Below are positions 17,165 through 25,917 of a stretch of 53,897 nt of DNA, piece after piece; within the stretch, counting starts at the first letter, position 1, and each line of letters starts with the position of its first letter. The position numbers and the translations under genes are program-made. The DNA comes from CBEUVQ01 sp965546615. Lineage in GTDB: Bacteria > Bacillota > Desulfotomaculia > Desulfotomaculales > Desulfohalotomaculaceae. Location: the NCBI GenBank assembly GCA_965546615.1, contig CBEUVQ010000013.1, forward strand, positions 1-53,897. The letters run 5' to 3'. The notes under the pieces are model-generated. The model made no database searches and was not told the DNA's origin. It saw only the letters and a list, made by a program, of their open reading frames with translations.

Positions 17165-17206
17165 TTGACAAAAAATCTCTGAGAGTTATAATACCCCTAG
17201 GGGTAT
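17165..17206 (+). promoter_or_regulatory. Consensus promoter with overlapping CsoR/CstR-like palindromic operator
   Basis: TTGACA (17165-17170), a 16-base spacer, TATAAT (17187-17192). The perfect palindrome ATACCCCTAGGGGTAT occupies 17191-17206, overlapping the -10 and the start region. C-rich/G-rich palindromes of this type are bound by the CsoR/RcnR family, including the copper sensor CsoR and the persulfide sensor CstR. Repression by occlusion is likely. No csoR-type gene is in the window. Confidence 0.75.
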
Positions 17207-17249
17207 AGGTAATAACGAATGTATTGACAAAAAGGGAGTGACTTCAAAA

Positions 17250-17936
17250 ATGAGAAAGAAGTTATTTTTCGCTAATCGGCTGCGCAAGCAGGCCTTAATG
17301 TGGCCGGTACTTCCTGCGGTTATTATTACCGGCTGGCTTTACCCACCTGCAGGGTTTGCATTATTCTTATGTATGATAGGTGCGGTTGGCTTATCTTTTT
17401 TTAGGGGACGGTCTTGGTGTGACTGGATGTGTCCCCGGGGTAGCTTTTATGATGTGTTTTTTCAGCGTTTCAATCAAGGAAAACCAATTCCGGCGTGGCT
17501 GCGCAGCAAAACACTGCGAATATTCATGCTTTGTTTAATTTTCACTTCCATCTTCGGGCAGTTTTATTTTGCTTGGGGAGATTTAAGTGCGATGGGGCTG
17601 GCATTGGTAAGGCTGCTTACCTTTACAACCATAGTAGGGATAGTATTGGCTGTTTTTGTACACCCCAGGGGATGGTGTCACATTTGTCCTATGGGTACGC
17701 TGGCCGGTTGGTTTGGTAAAGGCAAAGAGCCGTTGGGTATTTCATCTGAATGTACCGGCTGTGGCTTGTGCAGCAAAGCGTGTCCGATGGGGCTGATACC
17801 CAATGTTGATAAAGAATGCGGTTGGCTGCAGGATTCCGACTGCATCAAATGCGGCAGCTGCACTGCGGTATGTCCGCGTAAGGTCTTGTCATTTGAAGAT
17901 GTTAAAGAAGCGCAAAAAAATAATCATGCTGCTTAA
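17250..17936 (+). CDS. NapH/NosR-like membrane 4Fe-4S ferredoxin protein
   Basis: Encodes 228 residues. It has four or five membrane helices (about 16-36, 38-52, 92-110, 115-140). Two membrane CX3CP motifs (WCDWMCPRG, WCHICPMG) and two C-terminal 4Fe-4S clusters (CTGCGLCSKACP, CIKCGSCTAVCP) match the NapH/NosR C-terminal family of membrane electron-transfer proteins. ATG 17250 is preferred over GTG 17238, which lies in the AAGGGAG site. A single-gene unit behind a CsoR/CstR-like operator, so copper or reactive sulfur probably induces it. Its electron acceptor is unknown. Confidence 0.8.
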   Translation: MRKKLFFANRLRKQALMWPVLPAVIITGWLYPPAGFALFLCMIGAVGLSFFRGRSWCDWMCPRGSFYDVFFQRFNQGKPIPAWLRSKTLRIFMLCLIFTSIFGQFYFAWGDLSAMGLALVRLLTFTTIVGIVLAVFVHPRGWCHICPMGTLAGWFGKGKEPLGISSECTGCGLCSKACPMGLIPNVDKECGWLQDSDCIKCGSCTAVCPRKVLSFEDVKEAQKNNHAA

Positions 17937-17945
17937 ACAAAGAAA

Positions 17946-17971
17946 TCCCGGTCAAAAACCGGGAATTTTTT
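17946..17971 (+). terminator. Intrinsic terminator between convergent genes
   Basis: TCCCGGT (17946-17952), loop CAAAA, ACCGGGA (17958-17964), then ATTTTTTAT. It ends the NapH-like gene. The reverse-strand tauE stop lies at 17970. Confidence 0.85.
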
Positions 17972-18689
17972 ATATAATAGCGGTTATTAATGAGTAACAT
18001 GCCGACAGCACTAAAACGACGTAAGTAAGTCTTTTAAAAATCTGATGATTAATGCGGCTTTCCAGTATGCGCCCGGTTATTATGCCGACGCAGGCAAACG
18101 GCATTAATGGCAGGGAAAAAGAGCAAATACCGGCAGGTAGAGAGCTGCTTAAATATAAAATACTCAAACTAACGGTGTAAATAAAACTAAACAGTACTGC
18201 AGTTGTGCCTAAAAATTTCTTTTTGGCAATAGCTTGTGAGGCCAGATAAAGTATCACCGGTGGACCGGGTATACTTACTGCCGAGCCCAAAAGACCGGAA
18301 AATAAACCAATGATGTGAGATGCTCCCTTTTTAGGGAGCGGCAAAGAATAACCTTTAATTAACAAGAAAGTAATGATTAGGATCAGTACACTGACCAAAA
18401 GTTTTAACCAATGAACGTCAAAATGTATATGAATTAATATGCCAATTGGCATGCCGAATATTGTCCCCGTTATTAATTGACTGACCAGCTTTTTATCAAT
18501 ATAAGAATAATAGTGAGGAAGATTGATTAAATAAGTCAGCAAAGATATCGACATACTAGCAGTGATTGCTAAATGAGGCGGATATATCAGCAGCAATAAC
18601 GGTACAGCTATCAGCGCAAATCCGAATCCGATACTGGTGCTGACAATTGCCGAGAAAAAAACGATTAAGCCGGTTAATAAAAATATCAT
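17970..18689 (-). CDS. TauE/SafE family sulfite/organosulfonate or anion exporter
   Basis: Encodes 239 residues with about seven to eight hydrophobic helices and the duplicated TauE/SafE core (GFGFALIAVPLLLLIYPP near the start; IIGLFSGLLGSAVSIPGPPV in the second half). Members move sulfite, sulfonates or sulfoacetate, but specificity cannot be read from sequence. It is convergent with the NapH-like gene whose operator resembles CstR sites. As tauE genes are often CstR targets, a common sulfur theme is possible, though no such palindrome precedes this gene. Confidence 0.82.
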   Translation of the reverse strand: MIFLLTGLIVFFSAIVSTSIGFGFALIAVPLLLLIYPPHLAITASMSISLLTYLINLPHYYSYIDKKLVSQLITGTIFGMPIGILIHIHFDVHWLKLLVSVLILIITFLLIKGYSLPLPKKGASHIIGLFSGLLGSAVSIPGPPVILYLASQAIAKKKFLGTTAVLFSFIYTVSLSILYLSSSLPAGICSFSLPLMPFACVGIITGRILESRINHQIFKRLTYVVLVLSACYSLITAII

Positions 18690-18827
18690 AGCAAGGACAC
18701 CTTCAATTTGTTATTGTAATATTATCATGACACTTTTTGATCAAAAAATAAAGTGCTGCTTGGAAATTTCAAAAAAAATTTGTGATTACCAGATAAATCA
18801 TGTAGATTATTACACAGAGGTGATGGT

Positions 18828-20060
18828 ATGCAGGCGGAAATATTATCAATCGGAACAGAACTGCTGCTTGGGGATATCTTAAATACTAATGCCCGCTATT
18901 TGGCACAAAGATTGGCGGACATGGGTATCTTTGTTTATACTCAGACGGTGGTCGGTGACAACCCGCACCGCTTAAAAGAGGCGTTTGAAAATGCTTTCGA
19001 AAGATCCGACATTGTTATAACCACCGGTGGTTTAGGCCCGACTAAAGATGATATAACCAAAGAAACTGCCGGTGCGTATTTTGGCAAAAAACTTGTGTTG
19101 GATGAACAGTCTTTGAAATTGATTGAAGAAATTTATCGGACGCATAACTGGGTTATGGCAGAAAGCAACAAAAAACAAGCTTATTTTCCTGAAGGTGCGA
19201 TAATATTGAAAAATGATGTAGGCACCGCCCCGGGGTGTATAATCCAGCAAGATAAAAAAATGGCTGTTTTACTGCCCGGCCCGTCCAAAGAAATGAAGAA
19301 TATGTTTGAGCATGAGGTTGTTCCGCATCTTATAAAATATCAAGACGGCGTGCTGTATTCAAGAGTGCTGCATTTATGCGGCATTGGTGAAAGTACTATG
19401 GCAGAAGCAATTGAAGATATAATTGACAGCCAAACCAATCCTACCGTTGCGCCTTATGCAAAGGAAAACGATGTAACATTAAGGTTAACCGCCCGGGGAA
19501 AAGATATTGAAGAAGCAAAACAATTGATTATTCCGCTGGAAGATAAAATCAGAGCCCGCTTAGGAGAATACATTTATGCGGTGGGAGACATCAGTTTAGA
19601 AGAAGTGGTAGGCAAAGGATTAATTGACCGACAGCTAACTATTGCTGTAGCGGAGTCTTGTACCGGGGGGATGCTGGTTGGTGCACTGGTTAATTGTCCC
19701 GGCATATCTGATGTATTAATTGAAGGGGTAGTAAGCTACAGCAATGAATCTAAAATAAAGCGGCTCAATGTAAAAAAGGAGACTTTAGAGCAGTACGGAG
19801 CGGTTAGTGCGGAAACAGCGGAAGAAATGGCCAGAGGGATTGCGCTGACTTCCGGTGCGGATATCGGGATAGCTACAACCGGTGTTGCCGGTCCGGAAGG
19901 GGGAACGCCGGAAAAACCGGTCGGACTGGTCTATATTGGTTTATACAACAAAGGAGAAGTTAAAACAAAACAAGTAAATATTATGGGAGATCGTAATAAA
20001 ATAAGAAAAAGGACGGTAATTATTGCTCTTGATTGGCTGCGCCGTGAACTGGGGTTATAA
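18828..20060 (+). CDS. cinA: CinA family competence/damage-inducible protein (NMN amidohydrolase domain)
   Basis: Encodes 410 residues. The N-terminal MoaB/MogA-like domain (about 1-170) carries TELLLGDILNTNARYLA and TTGGLGPTKDDITKE. The C-terminal CinA domain (about 255-410) has AESCTGGMLVGALVN and TTGVAGPEGGTPEKPVGLVYIG, typical of PncC nicotinamide-mononucleotide deamidases. It probably recycles NMN and has an ADP-ribose pyrophosphatase-type N-domain. The ATG follows AGAGGTGAT. Single gene. Confidence 0.95.
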   Translation: MQAEILSIGTELLLGDILNTNARYLAQRLADMGIFVYTQTVVGDNPHRLKEAFENAFERSDIVITTGGLGPTKDDITKETAGAYFGKKLVLDEQSLKLIEEIYRTHNWVMAESNKKQAYFPEGAIILKNDVGTAPGCIIQQDKKMAVLLPGPSKEMKNMFEHEVVPHLIKYQDGVLYSRVLHLCGIGESTMAEAIEDIIDSQTNPTVAPYAKENDVTLRLTARGKDIEEAKQLIIPLEDKIRARLGEYIYAVGDISLEEVVGKGLIDRQLTIAVAESCTGGMLVGALVNCPGISDVLIEGVVSYSNESKIKRLNVKKETLEQYGAVSAETAEEMARGIALTSGADIGIATTGVAGPEGGTPEKPVGLVYIGLYNKGEVKTKQVNIMGDRNKIRKRTVIIALDWLRRELGL

Positions 20061-20072
20061 AAAAACAAGCCT

Positions 20073-20105
20073 AAAACAGGGGTGGTTTTACACTGCCCCT
20101 GTTTT
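20073..20105. terminator. Probable bidirectional terminator between cinA and the LUD gene
   Basis: AAAACAGGGG (20073-20082) pairs with CCCCTGTTTT (20096-20105). On the reverse strand a further T-run follows after AGGC. It separates two convergent genes. Confidence 0.6.
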
Positions 20106-20123
20106 ATGGCTGAAAATGTTGGT

Positions 20124-20762
20124 TTAATACCCTAGTTGTTCACCGACAATTACTACTGTAATATCTGAGCTCATCGGTTTCTTTTTCATTACTGAATAAA
20201 TGCGGCAAGTTCTGGTTTTGGCTTGGCAGTCCATGCAGGTGCCGCTTGCGGTACAGGGGTTGGGTAAATTTAACCGTTTATTATTTTTGGGTGAAGCCAC
20301 GCTTCTTATGCGCTGAAAGGCAGCATGTACATCTTTGGCGATTTTGTTAATTCCGGCAACAATAACTACTTTTTTAGGACCATAAGTCATTGCCGCCACC
20401 CGATTGCCAACACCGTCGATATTAACAATGCAGCCGTCTAAAGTAACTGCGTTGGCACTGCATAAGAAAACGTCGCTGATCAATTGTTGACGGCGTATAC
20501 TGTCCTTTTCCTCAGGAGATAAACCATCTTTATTATGATCCAAAATTTTAGCGCCTTTTTCCAAAGCCTTTTCGGGAATACCGAGTTCTTTCATAGTAAC
20601 AGAACCGCCAAAACCAACAACATCACCGGCGGAAATATGTTTCAATACATGTTCGGCAGCATCTGCCGCGCTGGCAAAATAAACCGCATCGAATTCATTT
20701 TTTTGTAATGCTTTAACAACTTTTTGCCCGATTGTTTCGTTGTGCCAATCGTTAATATTCAT
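20124..20762 (-). CDS. LUD domain (LutC/YkgG-like) protein
   Basis: Encodes 212 residues. Its LUD fold motifs are VGFGGSVTMKELGIPE, DVFLCSANAVTLDG and NRVAAMTYGPKKVVIVAGINK. The C-terminus adds a cysteine cluster (CTASGTCMDCQAKTRTC), common in clostridial stand-alone LUD proteins. LutABC proteins oxidise lactate, but stand-alone LUD proteins have no settled role. No lutA or lutB is nearby. It has a GAGGGA site before the ATG at 20762 and is a single-gene unit. Confidence 0.82.
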   Translation of the reverse strand: MNINDWHNETIGQKVVKALQKNEFDAVYFASAADAAEHVLKHISAGDVVGFGGSVTMKELGIPEKALEKGAKILDHNKDGLSPEEKDSIRRQQLISDVFLCSANAVTLDGCIVNIDGVGNRVAAMTYGPKKVVIVAGINKIAKDVHAAFQRIRSVASPKNNKRLNLPNPCTASGTCMDCQAKTRTCRIYSVMKKKPMSSDITVVIVGEQLGY

Positions 20763-20887
20763 TCTATCCCTCCTGTTTAATTGTTAATAGTATACCTGGT
20801 TAATCAACTTTCATTAGTCACTATACATCTTTTTATTATACAAATCAATGTTTTTAAAACTATCCAATTTTAAGTACAAATTAGTTA

Positions 20888-20916
20888 TTTATTAAATTAT
20901 TGTCAATTGGTATAAT
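20888..20916 (+). promoter_or_regulatory. Extended -10 promoter of the glucosaminidase gene
   Basis: TATAAT (20911-20916) is preceded by TGG, an extended -10. The -35 region (TTTATT, 20888-20893) is weak. The predicted start near 20923 leaves a ~75-base leader in which I see no known riboswitch. Confidence 0.5.
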
Positions 20917-20997
20917 CTTTTCGTAAACAGGTGAAGAATTTCACTGACGGTGGAAGTCAATATTAACCGTTTCCAGAAAAGAAAGGGTGAATTTAGT

Positions 20998-22311
20998 TTG
21001 TTTAAACTCAAATTAAAGCAGCTGGTGCAGGGCATCTCGTTGGGTTTTCTGCTGGCTGCTTGTACTGCTCTGCCGGCAAATGCTGCTGATGTTAAATTAA
21101 TTATTAATGACGAAAATGTTACCGGTGACCAACCGGCAGTGATTGTTGATCAGCGCACCTATGTTCCTTTCCGAATTATCAGCGAAAAACTGGGTTATGA
21201 TGTGTCTTGGATAGCAGAAACAAAACAAGTGGTTATTACTACCGTTAAAGGGCAAAACCACTCGGTTCCGGAGCGGGCGAGAGATGAAAAAGGGGTGCAG
21301 ATTGTTATTGATGACAGCATTTTAAACATTCCGCCTGATTTCGGACAAGCTTTTATTGCAAAAGAAACCAACCGTACCATGATTCCTTTAAGAGCAGTAG
21401 GAGAAGCTTTGGGCTGTGAAGTGGATTGGGTGGAATCTACCAAAGAAGTAATCGTCAATAATAAACCGGCTTATATCCCTAACCCTAATGATATGCCTGA
21501 AGAAGAAGAAGAGGACCTTGACGATGTATCGGTAAATCAGCCTGCTGACCCTGTCATTGCTAAGCTGGCACAGTATCAAACTAACATTAAATTATTAGAC
21601 GGCAGCACAATTAATACTAAAGATCTGCTGAGCTGTGATCCCGACGATTTTTCTGAACAGCAGCTGGAGGAATTTAGGAAGATGGATCGGCTGCTGGAAA
21701 AGTATCCGACTGCAATTACGCTGCCAAACGGCAAAGTACTGGAAATTGCGGACATTACTATTGAGGGTAAAGCAATTGTCGATGCTGAGCAGTTAACTGA
21801 TTGGCTGTACAGCGAAATGAGCAAACGAGGGATAGACTCTTCCAACGTACCTGATAATTTGGCGGAGCTGTATCTGGAAATTGGTGAAGAGTATGGCATT
21901 CGCGGAGACATTGCTTTTGCACAGGCAGCAAAAGAAACCGGCTATTTTAATTTTACCGGTCATGTTCAGCCTTGGCAAAATAATTACTGCGGTTTATGGG
22001 CTGTGGGTGCACCGAACACCGGCAGTGAACCGTTAAACGGTGCGGACGCTGAAATGGTGTGGTTTGAAGAAGGAGTACACGGTGCTATATTTGCCGCACC
22101 TGAAATCGGTGTAGAAGCACATATCCAGCATTTATATGCTTATGCTACAGATAAGCCGCTGCCAAAAGGTAAAACACTTTATGATCCGCGATTTATATAT
22201 GTTAAGCGCGGTACTGCTTCAACCTGGGTGGGTTTAAATGCAAAGTGGGCAGTGCCCGGCACAACTTATGGACACAGTATTATTTATGATTATTGGAAAA
22301 AAGCTTTTTAG
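20998..22311 (+). CDS. Secreted glucosaminidase with copper-amine-oxidase N-terminal-like domain
   Basis: Encodes 437 residues. The signal peptide is about 1-29 (hydrophobic core GISLGFLLAACTALP, cut after ANA). A Cu_amine_oxidN1-type domain (about 33-150; DQRTYVPFRIISEKLGYDV and MIPLRAVGEALGCEVDW) follows; in Firmicutes it serves as a wall or surface module. After an acidic linker (EEEEEDL) comes a glucosaminidase domain (about 265-437; IRGDIAFAQAAKETGYFNF, YCGLWAVG). It likely cleaves peptidoglycan during growth or sporulation. TTG 20998 gives the signal peptide directly behind AAAGGGTGA; GTG 20950 would add an unneeded 16-residue basic extension. Confidence 0.85.
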   Translation: MFKLKLKQLVQGISLGFLLAACTALPANAADVKLIINDENVTGDQPAVIVDQRTYVPFRIISEKLGYDVSWIAETKQVVITTVKGQNHSVPERARDEKGVQIVIDDSILNIPPDFGQAFIAKETNRTMIPLRAVGEALGCEVDWVESTKEVIVNNKPAYIPNPNDMPEEEEEDLDDVSVNQPADPVIAKLAQYQTNIKLLDGSTINTKDLLSCDPDDFSEQQLEEFRKMDRLLEKYPTAITLPNGKVLEIADITIEGKAIVDAEQLTDWLYSEMSKRGIDSSNVPDNLAELYLEIGEEYGIRGDIAFAQAAKETGYFNFTGHVQPWQNNYCGLWAVGAPNTGSEPLNGADAEMVWFEEGVHGAIFAAPEIGVEAHIQHLYAYATDKPLPKGKTLYDPRFIYVKRGTASTWVGLNAKWAVPGTTYGHSIIYDYWKKAF

Positions 22312-22394
22312 CAGCGGTGTCATTAAGAAGACATTATTTTTGCAATATAAATGCTACTATATGATTTATATGGCATAAAATACCGAAACTTAAG

Positions 22395-22430
22395 AACCGC
22401 TGTTGATACTCTTAGCAGCGGTTTGTTTCG
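22395..22430 (+). terminator. Terminator-like hairpin upstream of the chemoreceptor
   Basis: AACCGCTG (22395-22402) pairs with CAGCGGTT (22416-22423) around a 13-base loop, followed by TGTTT. It probably ends the glucosaminidase transcript. The short T-run leaves some doubt. Confidence 0.55.
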
Positions 22431-22450
22431 TACCCGGAGGAGGCATGGTG

Positions 22451-24355
22451 ATGAGAAGGCAAAAAAGCATTGGTTTTAAAACTAAATTTGTTTTAATCTT
22501 CATTTTAGTCACACTTGCACCGTTGATTTTTTATGCTGTATACAGCGTCAGTAAAACACAAGCGGTGTTAAAGGATCAGTTTCAATATCAAACGCAGAGG
22601 CTGCTGCAAACTAATCTCAGTGATGTTTTACAGGCACAAGAAGATGTGATGGTTGAAATGTCGCACAACCCGATTATTAAGTCATTGGATTACCAAAAAG
22701 CAGAACCTTACTTTAAAAATTTTATCAAAAATCATCCGGAATACTCACATATTTTGATTTGTGATCCGGAAGGAACGGAAATTGCTCATTCTGAGGGTAT
22801 CGAACATCATGGTAAGAATATTGCTAATAAAGAATATTTTAAAACTGCTTGGGAAACCGGAAAACCGGTGATTTCTGATGCCACTTTTTCTACCAGTACA
22901 GGCCGCAAAATCATTGGTTTGGGAGTGCCGATTTTTGATAATGACGGTAAAAAGACCGGGGTGCTGGTTGGTTTTATTCATTTGAAATATGTTTCCGATC
23001 GTATTTCCGCGCAGGCAGTTACTGAATCCGGTTATACAATAATGCTGAATAAAAAAGGGGAATATATCGGTCATCCTGATCAAACTAAATTGTTAGAGGA
23101 AAATGCGTTGGAAAATAAAAAATCGGATGCCGACTATCAATCGTTAGTAAAAAAAATGATCTCCGGTGAAAGCGGGATCAAGGAAGTAGTTTTAGACGGC
23201 GAAAAAGTGATTGTAAACTATAAACCAACGGGAATTAACGGTTGGTCTATAGCGATGGTCAGTCCTGTTGACGAAGTTTATGCTTTAACTGAAAGACTAA
23301 AAACCGACACTGCTGTTGCGGTAGTTGTAATTGCAGTTTTAGTTATACTGTTGGCTTTGTTTTTAGCCAATAAATTGGTACAACCGATAAATAAATTGGT
23401 CCGAGCAGCTGATACTGCTTCTTCCGGTGATTTAACAACTAATATTGCTGTTCACACTAATGATGAAGTTGGTCTTTTGGCTTCTTCTTTTAATCAAATG
23501 GTTGAAAATTTAAAAATCATGATTAATGAAGTAAGAAGCAATGCTAAAAAAATAGCATTACATAGTCAGGATTTAGCTTCTGCCAGTGAAGAAGTCAGCG
23601 CTACAATGGAAAACGTGGCCGACACTTCTCGCGATGTGGTGAGTTTATCTGATCGTGGTGTGCATAATGCCGCGCATACCGCTGCTGAATCAAAGCAAGT
23701 ACAGAGTTTGGCTGAAGAGGGTAACCGAGCGGTGCAGGAAACGGTGGCAAAAATTACAGCAATTGCTTCTGATACTGAAAAGGTTGCGGATGCGGTGTAT
23801 AAATTGGGTAAACAATCGGAGCAAATTGGCACCATTATTGTGGCGATTACAAATATCGCTGAACAAACAAACCTTTTAGCGTTAAATGCTGCCATAGAAG
23901 CGGCGCGCGCCGGCGAGCACGGCCGTGGGTTTGCGGTGGTGGCAGAGGAAGTTAGAAATCTTGCCGAACAATCTGCTGACGCTGCACGGGAAATTACTGA
24001 CATAGTGAATGAAATTCGCGTTGATGTGGATAACGCTATAGAAGCGATGAAGACAGGGGCCAAAGAGGTTAATGAAGGAGTAAAAGTTGCCGATCGTGCC
24101 GGTGCTGCGCTGAATCAAATTATTGAAGCTGTAAATAAAAATACTGCGATGATTAATGAAATTGCGGAAAGTGCCCGCCAAACAAACTTAGGCACCAAGC
24201 AGTTATCTGCCGCCAATGAGCAGATTACAGCTGCTGTCCAACAAGTAACCGGCTCTGCACAAGAATTAGCGGCGATATCTGTTCAGTTAGAGAGTATTTT
24301 AAACAAATTTAAAGTGGAAGAGAATAGCGACAATAAATCAGAAACCCGCCAATAA
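22451..24355 (+). CDS. Transmembrane methyl-accepting chemotaxis protein with Cache sensor
   Basis: Encodes 634 residues. Order: TM1 (about 10-32), extracellular Cache-type sensor (about 40-280; GTEIAHSEGIEHHGKNIANKEYF in shortened form HGKNIANKEYF), TM2 (about 287-309), HAMP (about 310-363; LVQPINKLVRAAD) and signalling domain with the hairpin tip motif TNLLALNAAIEAARAGEHGRG. It senses an extracellular small molecule and controls CheA. ATG 22451 is preferred over 22445, since GGAGGAGG lies 7 bases upstream. No other che gene is in the window. The stop codon lies in the loop of the terminator. Confidence 0.93.
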   Translation: MRRQKSIGFKTKFVLIFILVTLAPLIFYAVYSVSKTQAVLKDQFQYQTQRLLQTNLSDVLQAQEDVMVEMSHNPIIKSLDYQKAEPYFKNFIKNHPEYSHILICDPEGTEIAHSEGIEHHGKNIANKEYFKTAWETGKPVISDATFSTSTGRKIIGLGVPIFDNDGKKTGVLVGFIHLKYVSDRISAQAVTESGYTIMLNKKGEYIGHPDQTKLLEENALENKKSDADYQSLVKKMISGESGIKEVVLDGEKVIVNYKPTGINGWSIAMVSPVDEVYALTERLKTDTAVAVVVIAVLVILLALFLANKLVQPINKLVRAADTASSGDLTTNIAVHTNDEVGLLASSFNQMVENLKIMINEVRSNAKKIALHSQDLASASEEVSATMENVADTSRDVVSLSDRGVHNAAHTAAESKQVQSLAEEGNRAVQETVAKITAIASDTEKVADAVYKLGKQSEQIGTIIVAITNIAEQTNLLALNAAIEAARAGEHGRGFAVVAEEVRNLAEQSADAAREITDIVNEIRVDVDNAIEAMKTGAKEVNEGVKVADRAGAALNQIIEAVNKNTAMINEIAESARQTNLGTKQLSAANEQITAAVQQVTGSAQELAAISVQLESILNKFKVEENSDNKSETRQ

Positions 24356-24376
24356 AGGCGGGTTATTTTCTTTTTT
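24343..24376. terminator. Bidirectional terminator between chemoreceptor and thioesterase
   Basis: AACCCGCC (24343-24350), loop AATAAA, GGCGGGTT (24357-24364), then ATTTTCTTTTTT. The chemoreceptor stop (24353-24355) is in the loop, and the reverse-strand thioesterase stop begins at 24363. Confidence 0.88.
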
Positions 24377-25118
24377 GCCAAATTGTTTTTGCTGCCGCCA
24401 GGCTGTTCTCATTACCATTGGCAGTGATTAAGTGAGTAAAATGTTTGCTGCTTGGTCCTGAGAAAGCGGTAAAAGCAGCTGCTTTTATTATCGCACCGTA
24501 TTTTGTTTCTTTTTTATATTCAATTTCTAAATCAGTTAAAATGTAATTGTTATCAATTTCGGCAGGAATAGTTTCCAAAATCCACTCAATATACCGGGCA
24601 TTGTTCACATGGTCATTGGTGTCAATATCACTTTTGCGCACCGAGAATTCTTTTGCAGCCGTAAAAGCACCGGCTGAATCGGTATCAATGAACGGGCTTT
24701 TTAACAAACTGTCTGAGGTTTTGCCGTAGGCATTAATAACTTCCTGCGGAATTCTAATCGGCCGTTTTTTATTGATGTTTAAAAAAATCCAGCGGGAGGT
24801 GGCGGCACCAATGATTTTGCCGTCGGCACTGCGGATACAGAATTCTCTGGTGGCATAAAAGCGTTCAAATTTAGAAGCCCAGGTTTCAACGGTTATTTTT
24901 TCTCCCCAGGCGGGGTAATAAGTAATGTTTAATAGCCATTTATTTAAAATCCATGCCAAACCGGATGTTTTTAATTTATCAATGCCTAAACCGACACTAT
25001 CGGAGTGAGCAATGGCTGTTTCTTCCAAATAGTTTAAAATTGTTAACGGAGTGGCCTGCCGGTGACGGTTAATTTCGTAATAATGAATTTCAAATTCTTT
25101 TTGATAACATTTAGTCAA
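24363..25118 (-). CDS. Acyl-ACP thioesterase (FatA/FatB family)
   Basis: Encodes 251 residues with two hot-dog folds. N-terminal LNYLEETAIAHSDSVGLGID and the second-domain catalytic signature VRKSDIDTNDHVNNARYIEW (Asn-x-His-Val-Asn-Asn) match bacterial acyl-ACP thioesterases, which release free fatty acids from ACP. Start TTG 25118 behind a perfect AGGAGG. Single-gene unit. Confidence 0.92.
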   Translation of the reverse strand: MTKCYQKEFEIHYYEINRHRQATPLTILNYLEETAIAHSDSVGLGIDKLKTSGLAWILNKWLLNITYYPAWGEKITVETWASKFERFYATREFCIRSADGKIIGAATSRWIFLNINKKRPIRIPQEVINAYGKTSDSLLKSPFIDTDSAGAFTAAKEFSVRKSDIDTNDHVNNARYIEWILETIPAEIDNNYILTDLEIEYKKETKYGAIIKAAAFTAFSGPSSKHFTHLITANGNENSLAAAKTIWQKRK

Positions 25119-25260
25119 TTTTTTCCTCCTAAAATTAGTGCTAAAAACATTTTACATTGATTAAGTCAGGAGGTCAAAGCTCCTTATGCTTTTATGTTGA
25201 CACTTACTGCCAAGAACATTAAACTAAACTTAAATATCAGCATTTAAACCGAGGCTAACA

Positions 25261-25881
25261 GTGAAAAAGAACAAAAAAAGGTTAAAACTTAACAGCAAAC
25301 TGAATTTTTATCAGCCGTTTAAAAGGCTTAAATTAAACCATCGCCATTATCGAAACAGTGAGGATTATATCTTAGAGATACCTTGTCTGGAAGCATCCGG
25401 TATGCCGGTAATTCTAAGAGGAGTTGTATTTTCTGATCTTGCTGTCTTTCATGCAGTTTTGCGGAATAAAGAGGTTTATTTTCCGGTAAATAAGCTTTGT
25501 CCGCCAACGATACCGGATTTAATCAACTGGTATTTTCGGGTTAAATGCGGAGCAGAAGGGTATGTTTGGACGATTGTCTATCAGCATAAACCGGTTGGCA
25601 GCTGCCGCTTGTTTAATTATGTATTGGGAGCACATAAAAGTGCGGAACTGGGGATCATGATTGACCCAAACTATTGGAATAGGGGTATCGGAACAAAAGC
25701 GTGTCAACTGCTGATTGACTATAGTCGAAATATCCTCCGCCTCAATGCCTTATATGTAACGGTGCTGCATACAAATTACCGAGCCCGGCATTTATACAGA
25801 AAATTAGGTTTTAGAGAGGTGGCAGGCACCGCTAAGTTTCTTAAGATGGTGCTGAAGCTTAACGCCAGCAGAGGGGATTAA
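25261..25881 (+). CDS. GNAT family N-acetyltransferase
   Basis: Encodes 206 residues. A basic N-terminal extension (about 1-45, many Lys/Arg) precedes a RimJ/RimL-like GNAT domain (about 50-200) with the acetyl-CoA loop RGIGTKACQLLIDYS and the family end RHLYRKLGFREVAG. The substrate is unknown. GTG 25261 has only a weak GAGG upstream, so the true start could be internal. It lies 36 bases before yqeY, so they may share a transcript. Confidence 0.8.
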   Translation: MKKNKKRLKLNSKLNFYQPFKRLKLNHRHYRNSEDYILEIPCLEASGMPVILRGVVFSDLAVFHAVLRNKEVYFPVNKLCPPTIPDLINWYFRVKCGAEGYVWTIVYQHKPVGSCRLFNYVLGAHKSAELGIMIDPNYWNRGIGTKACQLLIDYSRNILRLNALYVTVLHTNYRARHLYRKLGFREVAGTAKFLKMVLKLNASRGD

Positions 25882-25917
25882 TGATTCTGATAAACAAATT
25901 ATGGAAGGGTGAATTTT

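Noticed and set aside
18721..18760. CACTTT...AAAGTG inverted repeat upstream of tauE as a CstR-type operator
   Set aside because: It lacks the C-run/G-run character of such sites and is probably chance in AT-rich DNA.
23566..24063. 165-codon reverse ORF within the chemoreceptor
   Set aside because: Antisense shadow of the MCP signalling domain; Ala/Ser-rich composition without recognisable features.
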